64,000 nt of DNA from Dehalococcoidia bacterium (lineage in GTDB: Bacteria > Chloroflexota > Dehalococcoidia > GIF9 > AB-539-J10), in the NCBI GenBank assembly GCA_007129495.1, contig SKVJ01000001.1:1-64000 (forward strand), written 5' to 3'. Within the stretch, counting starts at the first letter, position 1, and each line of letters starts with the position of its first letter. The translations under genes and the position numbers were made by a program. The notes beneath the pieces are model-generated. The model was given only the letters and a program-made list of their open reading frames with translations. It was not told the origin of the DNA and did not search any database. Positions 18,001-28,240 of the stretch are shown one piece after another.

Positions 18001-18921
18001 TTACCTCCGTCCAAACTTCCGGAATGCCAGTACGAGTCCACCCGCAACGAGCACAAGGATCCCCGCACCTATGAGACCCCAGGTCGTCGGCGTAGCAACA
18101 GACACTCTTATGGGAACCGAAGGTGGAGCGGATGAAAGCGCGGGCTCACCACCATAGTTCAGCGTTACCATGTAATCACCAGCGACCGTGTTTGCAGGAG
18201 GAGTGATCGTGACCTGAACTTCAGTCTTATCGCCGGGTGGTAGATTCTCGATGGTCGCAGGATCAAATGTGACCTGCCACTCCTCATTGCCAAGACCGGC
18301 GGGTTTGCTGGCGGAAAGGGTCACACGATCCATACGGGCCGTGCCGGTATTGGTGACATTCACTCCAAACGTAGTGGGCTTGCCTGCAGTGGTCTTCGTG
18401 CTCAGTCTTCCGGACAAAGTCTCGGCACTGAGACCATACCTGGCGGTAATGGTTGCCGTCATGGTCACCGCATCCTGGATATCTCCCGACGAGGCCCGAA
18501 GTTCGATGGGATAGTCTCCCGGCTCGGGATAGAGCCAGAACGGAGCTACCGCAACCACTGCAATGGGTTGCTTCACCGAGTAGGGCTCAAGAAACATGGC
18601 CGAGATCTGCCTGTCCAAGGTGCGCGACGATTCAGCGATATATGTCAGCCATCCCGGAGGGCCGGTGACCGCGAGATCAAAGGACTTGCCCATGGGATCT
18701 CCGGATCGATACGTGAACTCCACCTCGAATGTAAACGTGGAATCCGCCGTCCCGGTCATCGCTGGAAACTTTGGATTCACCTGAAACACCGTCGGTATCG
18801 CCGGCGGCGCGGATGCAGTATTCTCGTCTGCAGACACAAGCAACGGCGCCATTGTGGCCCCACTGATCGCGGCGACACAGAGCAGCGCTCCTACGATTCT
18901 CACTAACCTGGGGTTACGCAT
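18001..18921 (-). CDS. Secreted, membrane-anchored NEW3-domain protein
   Basis: 306 residues: an N-terminal signal peptide (hydrophobic stretch 8-30), two immunoglobulin-like domains (about 45-145 and 160-275; the second ends PPANTVAGDYMVTLNYGG, typical of NEW3/NPCBM-associated folds), and a C-terminal membrane helix (278-302) ending in FRKFGRR. It should be displayed outside the cell, anchored by its C-terminus. A GGGAGG site precedes the ATG. Proteins of this kind are often encoded with ABC-2 exporters in Gram-positive bacteria and archaea; the role is unknown and may be substrate capture or wall contact. Confidence 0.75.
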   Translation of the reverse strand: MRNPRLVRIVGALLCVAAISGATMAPLLVSADENTASAPPAIPTVFQVNPKFPAMTGTADSTFTFEVEFTYRSGDPMGKSFDLAVTGPPGWLTYIAESSRTLDRQISAMFLEPYSVKQPIAVVAVAPFWLYPEPGDYPIELRASSGDIQDAVTMTATITARYGLSAETLSGRLSTKTTAGKPTTFGVNVTNTGTARMDRVTLSASKPAGLGNEEWQVTFDPATIENLPPGDKTEVQVTITPPANTVAGDYMVTLNYGGEPALSSAPPSVPIRVSVATPTTWGLIGAGILVLVAGGLVLAFRKFGRR

Positions 18922-18952
18922 TCGCTATGACCTCCCGAACAATCAACTTTAC

Positions 18953-18982
18953 ATCATAGCCCGACGGCGGCTACCATATCAA
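18953..18982 (-). promoter_or_regulatory. Promoter of the NEW3-ABC operon
   Basis: TTGATA (18982-18977), 18-nt spacer, TATGAT (18958-18953), each one mismatch from consensus. Predicted start near 18946, about 25 nt before the ATG at 18921, leaving room for the GGGAGG ribosome site. Confidence 0.6.
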
Positions 18983-19050
18983 CACACACGAGTAGTAGAG
19001 TAACAGACAATTATCAATTTCTCGTGAAGAACGACCCGAACGGAGATTTG

Positions 19051-19764
19051 ATGCCAAGAATAGATGACCGCGATGCCAACGAGTTGCGTCCCGTACGTAT
19101 GACGCTGGGATATCAGCGATTCGCCGAAGGCTCTGTGCTGATTGAACTGGGCAGAACCATTGTCTCGTGCGCAGTGACAATGGAAGAAAGGGTTCCGGGT
19201 TTCCTGAGGGGCAGCGGCGAGGGGTGGGTTACTGCAGAGTACTCAATGTTGCCGCGTTCCACACTGACGCGAACGCCACGAGAGCGCAAAGGTGGACGAA
19301 TCGAGGAAATACAACGGCTCATCGGCAGGAGTCTTAGAGCTGCGACCGATCTCACATTACTGGGAGAGAGGCAGATGATCGTCGACTGTGATGTGATTCA
19401 GGCCGACGGTGGGACACGAACGGCTGCAATAACAGGGGCCTATGTCGCTCTGTACCAGGCATTCCACAATCTCAGGAAGGCGGGCATGACGAAGATGAAT
19501 CCCTTGACTACGATGATAGCTGCAACAAGTGTCGGTATCGTGGATGGTCAGCCTCTCCTCGATCTCCGGTACGAGGAAGATTTCCGAGCACAGGTTGACT
19601 TCAATGTGGTGATGACCGAGCGGAAAGAATTTGTCGAGATACAAGGGACCGCCGAGCATCGGCCCTTCACGAAGGCCGACACTGATGGACTTCTTGCCCT
19701 TGCTCAAACTGGCATCGACAAGCTGTTCCAGGTTCAACATCAGGCACTGAGCACTCTGGTCTGA
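19051..19764 (+). CDS. rph: Ribonuclease PH
   Basis: 237 residues. RNase PH trims the 3' ends of tRNA precursors using phosphate. Visible signatures: [40 protein letters not shown] with the R-rich [24 protein letters not shown], and [22 protein letters not shown] at 19024 would extend it by nine residues, but ATG 19051 has GGAG 6 nt upstream and gives the usual family start before RIDxR, so I chose it. It stands alone between the divergent NEW3-ABC operon and convergent proA. Confidence 0.95.
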   Translation: MPRIDDRDANELRPVRMTLGYQRFAEGSVLIELGRTIVSCAVTMEERVPGFLRGSGEGWVTAEYSMLPRSTLTRTPRERKGGRIEEIQRLIGRSLRAATDLTLLGERQMIVDCDVIQADGGTRTAAITGAYVALYQAFHNLRKAGMTKMNPLTTMIAATSVGIVDGQPLLDLRYEEDFRAQVDFNVVMTERKEFVEIQGTAEHRPFTKADTDGLLALAQTGIDKLFQVQHQALSTLV

Positions 19765-19805
19765 TTTCGGAAGGGATCACCTTGACCTGCCAGTCAAAGG
19801 CGAAG

Positions 19806-21080
19806 CTACTCGCGCACCTGTCCTGTACCAAGCGCGACCCACTTGTAGCTGGTGATCTCCTCCAGTGCCATCGGACCTCTGGCGTGGAACTTCTGTGTGC
19901 TGATGCCGATCTCCGCACCCAACCCGAACTGGGATCCATCAGTAAACCGCGTGCTGGCGTTCACGTACACACATGCGGCATCGACCTCAGACTCGAACCG
20001 GCACACCGACGAGTAATCTTCAGTCACTATCGCCTCTGAGTGTCCGGAACCATATTGCGAGATGTGTGCGAGTGCATCATCGAGGGTTCCAACCACCTTG
20101 ACAGCAGCCACAAGCGACAGGAACTCCCTGCCCCAATCCTCTTCAGACGCAGCCATTACCTTCCCGGGCTCAGTTCCTCCGAGTATGGAGAGAGCCTCGG
20201 AGTCGCACCGCATTTCTACTCCGGCGTTCTCCCACAATTCTCGAAGCCGCGGCAGCAAGGATGTGGCCACATCTCTGTGCACCAGAACGCAATCCAGTGC
20301 GTTGCAGACCGTGGGGCGCTGAACTTTCGCATTATTGACGATACGCAGCGCCATCTCCGGATTCGCGCTCCGGTCGATAAATGCGTGGCAGACACCAATT
20401 CCACCGGTGACGACGGGCATCGTCGCGTTCTCCGCGACCAGCTGTATCAGATCAGAACCCCCACGAGGTATCACCAGATCGATATACTTGCGCATCCTGA
20501 GGAGATGTCCCACTAGAGACCTTTCCACCGACTCGACAAACTCGACCGCCCCCTCCGGCACTCCCTGGGAGAGACAGGCATCGCCTGCAAGACGTGCGAG
20601 TTCACGGTTTGAGCGAAGTGCCTCTTTCCCACCACGCAGGAGACAGGCATTCCCCGACTTAAGACACAGACTGGATATATCGATGGTCACGTTCGGTCGA
20701 CTCTCGTAGACGACGGCTATGACTCCAAGTGGCACACGCCGTTTTGACAGCTGCAGGCCGTTAGGCAGCGTGCGGCTCTCAAAAACCTGGCCGATAGGGT
20801 CCGGCAAAGATGCCACCGTCATCACATCAGCAGCCATTGCCCCGAGACGCTCCTGGTTAAGGAGCAGTCGATCCAGCATCGCCTCGTTCAATCCCGAAGC
20901 TCTGGCTTCCTCATAATCCTCGCGGTTTGCTGCGAGCACCTGGCTGGACCGGATCAGAAGAGCCTCAGCAATCGCTCTCAAAGCGCTGTTCTTGACAGAG
21001 GTCGGCAGCAATGCAAGATGTCTCGTCGCATCTCTTGCCCGTTGGGCCTTGTTCTCGAGTTCGCGAACCTCATCCGCCAA
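19806..21080 (-). CDS. proA: Gamma-glutamyl phosphate reductase
   Basis: 424 residues, normal length. It reduces gamma-glutamyl phosphate to glutamate semialdehyde with NADPH, the second step of proline synthesis. The aldehyde-dehydrogenase fold shows SRPNVTIDISSLCLKSGNACLLRGGKEA and the catalytic Cys in NNAKVQRPTVCNALD; the tail GLGAEIGISTQKFHARGPMALEEITSYKWV is diagnostic. The gene follows proB by 12 nt on the same strand. Confidence 0.97.
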   Translation of the reverse strand: MADEVRELENKAQRARDATRHLALLPTSVKNSALRAIAEALLIRSSQVLAANREDYEEARASGLNEAMLDRLLLNQERLGAMAADVMTVASLPDPIGQVFESRTLPNGLQLSKRRVPLGVIAVVYESRPNVTIDISSLCLKSGNACLLRGGKEALRSNRELARLAGDACLSQGVPEGAVEFVESVERSLVGHLLRMRKYIDLVIPRGGSDLIQLVAENATMPVVTGGIGVCHAFIDRSANPEMALRIVNNAKVQRPTVCNALDCVLVHRDVATSLLPRLRELWENAGVEMRCDSEALSILGGTEPGKVMAASEEDWGREFLSLVAAVKVVGTLDDALAHISQYGSGHSEAIVTEDYSSVCRFESEVDAACVYVNASTRFTDGSQFGLGAEIGISTQKFHARGPMALEEITSYKWVALGTGQVRE

Positions 21081-21092
21081 AGTACCCTCCCT

Positions 21093-22211
21093 TCAGAGCA
21101 CCACCATGTTGTTGCGGTGGATTATCTCGTCACCATACACGTGGTCCAAAACTTCAGCCATGCAATCTGAACGACGACCTCGCACTCTCTCCACATCTGA
21201 CGAATCATAGTTAACGATACCAGACGCTACTCTGCCTCCATCAACAGCAACCACATCCACAATATCACCGCGACTGAATACTCCGGACACACTGACAATG
21301 CCTGCCGGAAGCAGGCTTCCTGCACTCTTCCGGAGGGCCAGAATCGCACCCTCGTCCACGATGACGCGTCCGTGCGTCGCGAGCCCGCTCGCCATCCACC
21401 TCTTCCTGCTCTCTAGCTTACTACTGGATGCCGGAAACAACGTACCGATTCGTTCACCTGCGTCAAGACGCAGCAGGACATCCACTTCGCGTCCGTTGGC
21501 AACGACGACATCGACACCCGAACTGGTCGCGAGACGTGCGGCCTCCACCTTAGTTGCCATGCCGCCCACTCCCTGACCGCTCAGCGTGTTTCCAGCGATC
21601 GATTCGATGACCGTATCTATAGTCTCAACCACGGAAATCAGTTCGGCTTCAGGATACAGTCGGGGATCGGCCTTATACAGGCCTCCAATATCCGTCAGAA
21701 TGACGAGTAGATCCGCATCTACCAGATTTGCAACCATGGCGGAAAGATTATCGTTGTCGCCAAATCGACGTTCTTCCAACTCTTCGACGGCAACCACATC
21801 GTTCTCGTTTACAATGGACACCACCCGCATTTCGCATAATGTGAGCAGAGTGTTTCGCGCATTGAGGTAGCCGCCACGGTCGGTGAGACACGCACGCGTG
21901 AGCAATGCCTGGGCGATCGTTATGTCATGTCTCGAAAACAGCATCTCATACGTGCTCATGAGATGACTCTGACCGATAGATGCAAGAACCTGTTTCAGAG
22001 GTGTGCCACTAAGGCCAGTAGCTGTCCTACGCCTGAGGCGTTCGCGACCGGCCGCCACAGCCCCTGACGTAACCAGAATCACCTCCCTGCCGCGAGAGTG
22101 GAGTTCCGCAATCTGCCCTGCAACGGTTGCCATCACGGCAAGATCGAGGTGATCGTGGCCTGACGTGAGGAGAGTAGTACCGAGCTTGACAATGATCCTA
22201 CGTTGCAACAC
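21093..22211 (-). CDS. proB: Glutamate 5-kinase with PUA domain
   Basis: 372 residues from GTG 22211. It phosphorylates glutamate as the first step of proline synthesis. IIVKLGTTLLT and ILVTSGAVAAG mark the amino-acid kinase domain; SIVNENDVVAV and NDNLSAMVANLVDADLLVILTDIGGLY follow; a C-terminal PUA domain begins near residue 280. A longer frame opens at 22283, but it would run through the promoter: a perfect TATAAT (22224-22219) lies 7 nt before the GTG and there is no ribosome site, so the mRNA is probably leaderless. Divergent from mfd. Confidence 0.95.
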   Translation of the reverse strand: MLQRRIIVKLGTTLLTSGHDHLDLAVMATVAGQIAELHSRGREVILVTSGAVAAGRERLRRRTATGLSGTPLKQVLASIGQSHLMSTYEMLFSRHDITIAQALLTRACLTDRGGYLNARNTLLTLCEMRVVSIVNENDVVAVEELEERRFGDNDNLSAMVANLVDADLLVILTDIGGLYKADPRLYPEAELISVVETIDTVIESIAGNTLSGQGVGGMATKVEAARLATSSGVDVVVANGREVDVLLRLDAGERIGTLFPASSSKLESRKRWMASGLATHGRVIVDEGAILALRKSAGSLLPAGIVSVSGVFSRGDIVDVVAVDGGRVASGIVNYDSSDVERVRGRRSDCMAEVLDHVYGDEIIHRNNMVVL

Positions 22212-22218
22212 TGGGAAG

Positions 22219-22224
22219 ATTATA
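22219..22224 (-). promoter_or_regulatory. -10 element of proBA (leaderless start predicted)
   Basis: Perfect TATAAT ending 7 nt before the GTG start of proB. The -35 candidate TGGTTG at 17 nt is weak. The divergent mfd start codon is only 71 bp away. Confidence 0.5.
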
Positions 22225-22281
22225 GCAGCGCGCTTATGCAACAACCACAAGCATACAATCCTGATATACTCGTGCTCGCGC

Positions 22282-25200
22282 ATGCATCTTCACGGACTCC
22301 TTCCACTCTTGAGAGAAACAGAAGAGTATCGGCGACTACGTACAGGTCTTGCCGATCAAGGCTCATACTACGAGTTCGGACTGTTCGACTCCGCCGTTCC
22401 CTATCTACTCGCGTCCGTACAACAGGATCTGAATGCACCCGTGTGCCTTCTTGTTGCGGATCCGGATCAGGCAGCTGCCTTACGTGAGGAATTGGCGCAA
22501 TGGGTACCACCCGGTACTGAGGTAAAAGGAATCCCGGAGCCGGATTTCCCGTATGCTGATCCCGGGGGCCTTGCCAGTCCTCCCATGATTGCGCGCGCTC
22601 AACTCGCCAGCTATCTGGCACTGCATGAACCGAGGCACTCGGGCCTGGTCATCGTGGCGTCAGTACTCGCATGCATAGGCGCAATGCGCCCGCCCGGAGA
22701 AATAGCCCTTACAACAGTTGAACTCGAGCGCGGGACTTCGATTCGTCCATCCGACCTTCTTCTCAAACTGGAACATATGGGTTACGAGCGAGTAGAGTTC
22801 GCTACACGTACTGGAGAGATGAGTGCGCGCGGAGGTATAGTCGATGTCTTCTCCGCAGCGCACGATGAACCGTTCCGCATAGAGTTCTTCGGAAACGAAG
22901 TCGAAAGCCTCAGATACTTCGACCCAGTCACTCAGAGGACAACCAGGCCGGCCGAGCAGGTGCGGGCAACAACGATGTCAGCGCAAGGTAGCACTGCTTC
23001 GATTCTGGACTATCTTCCCTCAGACACGATCATTGCCCTCAAGGATCCTCAAAGCTTGCGCCTCAGATCGCTGCGTCTGGACGCCGAACTTGCTGAGAGT
23101 ACTACCGCCAATGATAAGAATGGTACCCAAATAGGCACAACGGCAGCGTTTCTTCGCTGGTCCGACATCGAGTCAAAGATAAAGTCGATGCGCCGTCTGT
23201 TCTTACTGCCATGGAAGGATGAGTCAGAAGACACAAAAACGCGGCTATTCATCTCGGCCACATCCTATGCACAGCGCATGCCAGTGCTTTTCGAGGAAGT
23301 CGCTCATGCCCTTGCACAGAAAGAACGTGTTGTTCTCGTGTCATTGCAGGCACAGCGGCTGCAGGAACTGCTTGAAGAGGCAGGCCTCAACGTACCATTG
23401 GTCAGAGAACTCGAAGCTGTTCCTCCACCAGGGTCTCTCATACTTCTTGAGGGGTCCATCGGCCGAGGCTGGGTCCTGAGGGGTCGCCTGAGAGTATTGT
23501 CGGACCTCGAGATATTCGGCTTTGTCAAACAGGCAAGGCGGTTGACAAAGGTCCGGGAACGGCCGGCACCTTTCTCGCTCACTTTCAGTCCCGGAGATCT
23601 GGTTGCCCATGTCGACCACGGCATCGGCAGATTCGTTGGACTTACTACGCTAAGCACGGGAGACATAGAGCATGAGTATCTGGAGATTGCCTACCTTGGT
23701 GGCGATACGCTCTACGTGCCTACAGACCAGATCCATCGTGTCACGCGTTACATTGGCGGCGAGCATGCACCTACTCTGAGCAGACTGGGGTCGGCAGAGT
23801 GGGAATCAGCGAAACAACGGGCACGTCAATCCACCCGCACTCTCGCACGAGAATTGATCGAGCTGTATGCCCGCAGGCAGATGTCTGTCGGCCATTCCTT
23901 CTCACGGGATACCGTGTGGCAACGGGAGATGGAAGCCTCCTTCCCATACATCGAAACACCCGACCAGATGGAAGCAATCGACGCCGTGAAGCATGACATG
24001 GAAAGCACCCGCCCTATGGACAGGCTCATATGTGGCGATGTCGGGTATGGGAAGACTGAGATCGCACTCAGGGCGGCATTCAAGGCGGTCATGGACGGCA
24101 AACAGGTCGCCATCCTCACTCCTACCACCATTCTAGCCCAGCAACATTATGCAACGTTCACCGAGAGACTGGCCGCGTTCCCTGTGCGTACCGAAGTCCT
24201 CAGCAGGTTCTCGACGCCGGACCAGGAAAGCAATACTCTCGGCGGGGTGGCTACCGGTGCGGTCGACATCTGCATTGGAACCCATCGGCTACTCCAGAAG
24301 GACGTGAACTTCAATGACCTCGGGCTGTTGATCGTGGATGAAGAGCAGAGGTTCGGAGTCCTTCAGAAAGAATCCCTTCGTTCCCTGAAAACAGGGCTGG
24401 ATGCATTGACGCTGAGCGCCACGCCGATACCTCGTACCCTCCACATGTCTCTTGCGGGTATCAGGGACATGTGCACGATGGAGACCCCTCCAGAGGAACG
24501 GCTTGCAGTTCGAACACACGTTGGACCGTATAACAGTACTCTCGTGAGGCAGGCGATTCTACGCGAGGTGGATAGGAGTGGACAGGTGTTCTTCGTCCAC
24601 AATCGCATCGCAACGATAGATGCAGTGCTACAAGCGCTCAAAGGGCTCGTGCCGGAGGCACGATTCTCGATAGCGCATGGGCGGATGCGTGAAAATGAGC
24701 TCGAACGGACGATGGCAGCGTTCGCCGCACACGAGATTGACGTCCTCGTGACTACAACCATCATTCAACTGGGTCTCGACATGCCGAATGCCAACACCCT
24801 TATCGTCAACCAGGCGGACAGGCTGGGGTTGACGCAACTCTATCAACTGCGAGGACGCGTGGGGCGCGGGAGGCACCAGGCATATGCATACTTCTTCTTC
24901 GAGCGCAGGAAGGAGCTGACACCTCAAGCCAACAGGCGTCTCGACACCATCTTCGAGGCTAATGAATTGGGCGCCGGCCTGGAGATTGCCCTGAGAGACC
25001 TTGAAATACGGGGCACGGGGAGTCTTCTGGGTACAAGACAGAGTGGGCATATTACCGCCATCGGTTTCGAACTCTATTGCCAGATACTGGCAGAGGAGGT
25101 GCGCCGCCTTCAGGATGGAATCACTGACGATGTACAAGAACCGGTCTCCAAGGTAGCTCCCGCTCTCGACCTCCCCGTCTCCGCCTATATCCCGGAGCAG

Positions 25201-25587
25201 TATGTACCTCAGCCAGCCACAAGGATCACCCTCTACAAGAAGCTGGCTGATGCATCCCGGGACGAACATCTGGCAGCAATCGAGGCGGAGATGAGAGACC
25301 GGTTCGGTCCTCTTCCCGCTACTGTGAAGGAACTCCTTTTCGTCGCCCGAATCAGAATCATGGCTACGGCCGCCAATGTGAAATCGATTACCCGGATGGG
25401 CAGTGACCTCGTCATCATCCCAGAGAGGATGGCTTCTCTTGCCGTGCACCTGGATCTGGGTCCGGGGGTCCGCGCAGGCAACGAGCAGGTACGCATCAGT
25501 ACGGCACGAACAGGAGGGAAGTGGCGGACCCTGCTGGAAATGCTGCTGCGGAACACGAACGAGGGGCGTCAGGACGCCCCTCGTTAA
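22282..25587 (+). CDS. mfd: Transcription-repair coupling factor
   Basis: 1101 residues. Mfd displaces RNA polymerase stalled at lesions and recruits UvrA. In order: UvrB-homology region (to about 340), the polymerase-interaction domain with FSPGDLVAHVDHGIGRFVGL (about 433-455), a RecG-like helicase with Walker A CGDVGYGKTE (about 585), the DEEQ box DEEQRFGV (about 684), motif VI LRGRVGRG, and the C-terminal TRCF domain. The frame is open from 22165, but MHLHGLLPLLRETEEY at 22282 is the normal family start. TATACT at 22265-22270 leaves a leader of about 5 nt. The last codons form half of a strong hairpin. Confidence 0.97.
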   Translation: MHLHGLLPLLRETEEYRRLRTGLADQGSYYEFGLFDSAVPYLLASVQQDLNAPVCLLVADPDQAAALREELAQWVPPGTEVKGIPEPDFPYADPGGLASPPMIARAQLASYLALHEPRHSGLVIVASVLACIGAMRPPGEIALTTVELERGTSIRPSDLLLKLEHMGYERVEFATRTGEMSARGGIVDVFSAAHDEPFRIEFFGNEVESLRYFDPVTQRTTRPAEQVRATTMSAQGSTASILDYLPSDTIIALKDPQSLRLRSLRLDAELAESTTANDKNGTQIGTTAAFLRWSDIESKIKSMRRLFLLPWKDESEDTKTRLFISATSYAQRMPVLFEEVAHALAQKERVVLVSLQAQRLQELLEEAGLNVPLVRELEAVPPPGSLILLEGSIGRGWVLRGRLRVLSDLEIFGFVKQARRLTKVRERPAPFSLTFSPGDLVAHVDHGIGRFVGLTTLSTGDIEHEYLEIAYLGGDTLYVPTDQIHRVTRYIGGEHAPTLSRLGSAEWESAKQRARQSTRTLARELIELYARRQMSVGHSFSRDTVWQREMEASFPYIETPDQMEAIDAVKHDMESTRPMDRLICGDVGYGKTEIALRAAFKAVMDGKQVAILTPTTILAQQHYATFTERLAAFPVRTEVLSRFSTPDQESNTLGGVATGAVDICIGTHRLLQKDVNFNDLGLLIVDEEQRFGVLQKESLRSLKTGLDALTLSATPIPRTLHMSLAGIRDMCTMETPPEERLAVRTHVGPYNSTLVRQAILREVDRSGQVFFVHNRIATIDAVLQALKGLVPEARFSIAHGRMRENELERTMAAFAAHEIDVLVTTTIIQLGLDMPNANTLIVNQADRLGLTQLYQLRGRVGRGRHQAYAYFFFERRKELTPQANRRLDTIFEANELGAGLEIALRDLEIRGTGSLLGTRQSGHITAIGFELYCQILAEEVRRLQDGITDDVQEPVSKVAPALDLPVSAYIPEQYVPQPATRITLYKKLADASRDEHLAAIEAEMRDRFGPLPATVKELLFVARIRIMATAANVKSITRMGSDLVIIPERMASLAVHLDLGPGVRAGNEQVRISTARTGGKWRTLLEMLLRNTNEGRQDAPR
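25558..25585. terminator. 12-bp perfect hairpin spanning the 3' end of mfd
   Basis: AACGAGGGGCGT (25558-25569) and ACGCCCCTCGTT (25574-25585) are perfect complements with loop CAGG; the second arm ends on the first base of the mfd stop codon. No T-tract follows on either strand. It may be a bidirectional transcript end between mfd and the convergent transporter, or protect the 3' end. Confidence 0.5.
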
Positions 25588-25613
25588 GCAGACCTCAAAT
25601 CATTCAGATAGCA

Positions 25614-26183
25614 CTACCGCTTCTTCGCCAGCCACGCAGCGCCAAGTGGTAGCCGGTAACCAAAATCAACCAACACTATCGAGGCCATGATGTAGAGCGC
25701 GGTCAGCGCACAGGCAGTGAGCACAACTGCCGCCATCGTCAACCACATCTGACCTCCACCCAGGAAGCTCGCGTCCAGGAGCAGAAAACCCAGGAGCAGT
25801 GTCACAAACAGGAACGAATGAGCCCCGCTCGCACGCAGTGCGCCGAGCGTGTAGATCACCGTGGGCACCGTAAACGCCACCAAGAACCACCCGATGTCGG
25901 TCGTGCTCGGCGTGAAGATGCCATAGTGTATGCCCGCCCAGATGCCTGCAAGCGCCATCCAGAATGCACCGTAGGTGGTAAACGCCGCGAACCCGAAATT
26001 ATTTCCGCTGCCGTATTCTTTCAGCCCGGCGGCTAACTGAGCGAGTCCGCCGAAGAACAGTGCGGTCCAAAGCACGACTCCCGTACCACAGAGCCCGAAG
26101 TTGTGAAACTGAAGCAACAACGTGGTCGTTCCAAAGCCGGCCAATCCAACAACCGCGGGATTACCAAGCCTGGTATCTGTCAT
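25614..26183 (-). CDS. Acetate uptake transporter, GPR1/FUN34/YaaH (SatP) family
   Basis: 189 residues with six membrane helices. The family signature is near the N-terminus: NPAVVGLAGFGTTTLLLQFHN; the second motif GNNFGFAAFTTYGAFWMALA follows. SatP-type proteins import acetate and succinate. ATG 26183 is preferred over 26204 because a GGAGAAGGGG ribosome site precedes it at good spacing. The gene follows acs on the same strand after 86 bp that contain a hairpin, so uptake and activation of acetate are encoded together. Confidence 0.9.
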   Translation of the reverse strand: MTDTRLGNPAVVGLAGFGTTTLLLQFHNFGLCGTGVVLWTALFFGGLAQLAAGLKEYGSGNNFGFAAFTTYGAFWMALAGIWAGIHYGIFTPSTTDIGWFLVAFTVPTVIYTLGALRASGAHSFLFVTLLLGFLLLDASFLGGGQMWLTMAAVVLTACALTALYIMASIVLVDFGYRLPLGAAWLAKKR

Positions 26184-26218
26184 AGTCACCCCTTCTCCTA
26201 ACAATTACTACGAGACAA

Positions 26219-26250
26219 ACAGATGGCGGGTGCTGGCACCCGCCGTCTGT
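26219..26250 (-). terminator. Strong hairpin between acs and the acetate transporter gene
   Basis: Arms 26219-26233 and 26236-26250 pair over 15 positions with one G-U wobble. On the minus strand it is followed by TTTGTCTCG, a weak T-run. It probably ends part of the acs transcripts, lowering transporter expression, or stabilises the acs 3' end. Confidence 0.5.
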
Positions 26251-26269
26251 AATAGTGCAACTGATCGGG

Positions 26270-28240
26270 CTACTTGCTGCCCTGCACGAGATCGTCCACC
26301 ACGGACGGATCGGCAAGGGTACTCGTGTCTCCAAGCTCCTTGATGTCGCCGGCGGCGATCTTCACCAGCACCCGGCGCATGATCTTGCCGCTCCGCGTCT
26401 TTGGGAGACCATCCGCAAATTGGATGACGTCTGGTGCGGCGATGGGACCGATCTCTTTGCGCACGTGAGTCACAAGCTCCTTTTTCAATGCGTCTGACTT
26501 TTCCTCGCCTGCATTGAGCGTCACATACGCATAGATACCCTGTCCCTTAATCTCGTGGGGCATGCCCACAACTGCTGCCTCGGCCACCTTGGCATGCGCT
26601 ACCAAAGCACTCTCCACTTCTGCCGAGCCAATGCGATGGCCGGAGACGTTAATGACATCATCGATGCGGCCCATAAGCCAGTAGAAACCGTCCTCATCTC
26701 TGCGTGCGCCGTCACCTGTGGTATACACGCCAGGAAATCGAACGAAATATGTGTCCTTGAATCGGGTTGGATCGCCGTATACTCCCCGCATCAAACCGGG
26801 CCATGGACGCTTGATTACGAGGTATCCGCCCTCATTTGTCTCGGCCTCACTGCCATCCTCGCGCAGAATTGCAAGCTCGACCCCCGGAAACGGAAAGGAT
26901 GCGGAACCAGGCTTGAGGGGCATGGCGCCGGGAAGGGGCGTGATCAGGATGCCTCCAGTCTCCGTCTGCCACCAGGTATCGACAATGGGACAGCGGGACC
27001 TACCCACAACGGTGTAGTACCACATCCAAGCCTCAGGGTTGATCGGTTCACCCACACTGCCCAGAAGCCGCAGCGAGGACAAGTCACGCTTGTTAACCCA
27101 CTCATCCCCCTCGCGCATAAGTGCTCTCAAGGCAGTGGGTGCGGTGTAGAAGATGTTGACGTCATACTTCTCGACTATCTGCCAGAACCGATCCGGTTTA
27201 GGGAAGGTGGGCACGCCCTCAAACATGAGGCTGGTCGCGCCCGCAGAGAGGGGCCCGTAGACAATGTAACTGTGTCCGGTCACCCAGCCGATGTCCGCTG
27301 TGCACCAGAATGTGTCCTCATCACGATAGTCGAAGACCCACTTAAACGTCTGAGTTGCATACAGGAGATATCCGGCGGTGGTATGCAGCACACCCTTTGG
27401 TTTGCCGGTACTGCCGCTGGTGTAAAGAATGAACAGAGGGTCTTCGGCATCCATCCACTCGGGCTCACACTCGGCGGTGATGTCCGGCGCAGACATTGCT
27501 TCATGCCACCACTGATCGCGTCCTTCAACCATGGATACCTCGCCACCGGCCCGCCTAACAACAAATGACCGCTTGACACCGGGGCACTCCGCCATTGCGG
27601 CATCGGCATTCACCTTGCTTTGGACAACTTTGCCGCTACGGTAATAGCCGTCGCAACAGATTACTGTCTCGGAATCACAATCCTGGATACGGTCGCGCAG
27701 CGCATCCGCACTGAAGCCCCCGAATATGACACTGTGAATGGCACCGATTCGGGCACAGGCAAGCAGCGCAATAGGCAATTCGGGCACCATAGGCAGGTAT
27801 ATGGAAACCCTGTCGCCCTTCTTCACGCCGCTCTTCTTGAGTACGTTAGCGAAGCGGCACACTTCGTAGTGAAGTTCCTGATAGGTGAAGGTCTTGCTTT
27901 CATCGACCGGCTCGCCTTCCCAGATCAGGGCCGCTTTGTTCTTGCGCCATGTCGTCAAATGACGATCGATACAGTTATAGGTGACATTCAGCTTGCCGCC
28001 AACGAACCATTCGTGTTTCGCATTCGCGAAATCCGCTACCAGGACCTTATCCCACTTCTTGAACCAATCGAGCTGCTCGGCTCGCTCAGCCCAGAAACCC
28101 TCATTATCAGCAAGGGACCTATCATATAGCTTCTGGTATTCTTCGAAACTCTTTATCTGGGCCTTTTCACTGAACTCCTTGGATGGTGGGAACACTCTCT
28201 TCTCGTCCATCATGGACATCATGCCTTTGTCAGTACTCAT
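26270..28240 (-). CDS. acs: Acetyl-CoA synthetase (AMP-forming)
   Basis: 656 residues, full length. It activates acetate with ATP and CoA. Motifs: [20 protein letters not shown] (phosphate loop), [11 protein letters not shown] (AMP binding), YTTGD, and [11 protein letters not shown] near the C-terminus, whose Lys is needed for the adenylation step and is the acetylation site that switches the enzyme off in other bacteria. The W-Q-T-E-T-G-G motif and length fit acetate as substrate. GGAGGGCG precedes the ATG by 5 nt. It is paired with an acetate uptake gene. Confidence 0.97.
   Translation of the reverse strand: MSTDKGMMSMMDEKRVFPPSKEFSEKAQIKSFEEYQKLYDRSLADNEGFWAERAEQLDWFKKWDKVLVADFANAKHEWFVGGKLNVTYNCIDRHLTTWRKNKAALIWEGEPVDESKTFTYQELHYEVCRFANVLKKSGVKKGDRVSIYLPMVPELPIALLACARIGAIHSVIFGGFSADALRDRIQDCDSETVICCDGYYRSGKVVQSKVNADAAMAECPGVKRSFVVRRAGGEVSMVEGRDQWWHEAMSAPDITAECEPEWMDAEDPLFILYTSGSTGKPKGVLHTTAGYLLYATQTFKWVFDYRDEDTFWCTADIGWVTGHSYIVYGPLSAGATSLMFEGVPTFPKPDRFWQIVEKYDVNIFYTAPTALRALMREGDEWVNKRDLSSLRLLGSVGEPINPEAWMWYYTVVGRSRCPIVDTWWQTETGGILITPLPGAMPLKPGSASFPFPGVELAILREDGSEAETNEGGYLVIKRPWPGLMRGVYGDPTRFKDTYFVRFPGVYTTGDGARRDEDGFYWLMGRIDDVINVSGHRIGSAEVESALVAHAKVAEAAVVGMPHEIKGQGIYAYVTLNAGEEKSDALKKELVTHVRKEIGPIAAPDVIQFADGLPKTRSGKIMRRVLVKIAAGDIKELGDTSTLADPSVVDDLVQGSK

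Noticed and set aside
26555-27568. 337-residue plus-strand frame inside acs
   Set aside because: acs is complete on the other strand; this frame is its shadow.
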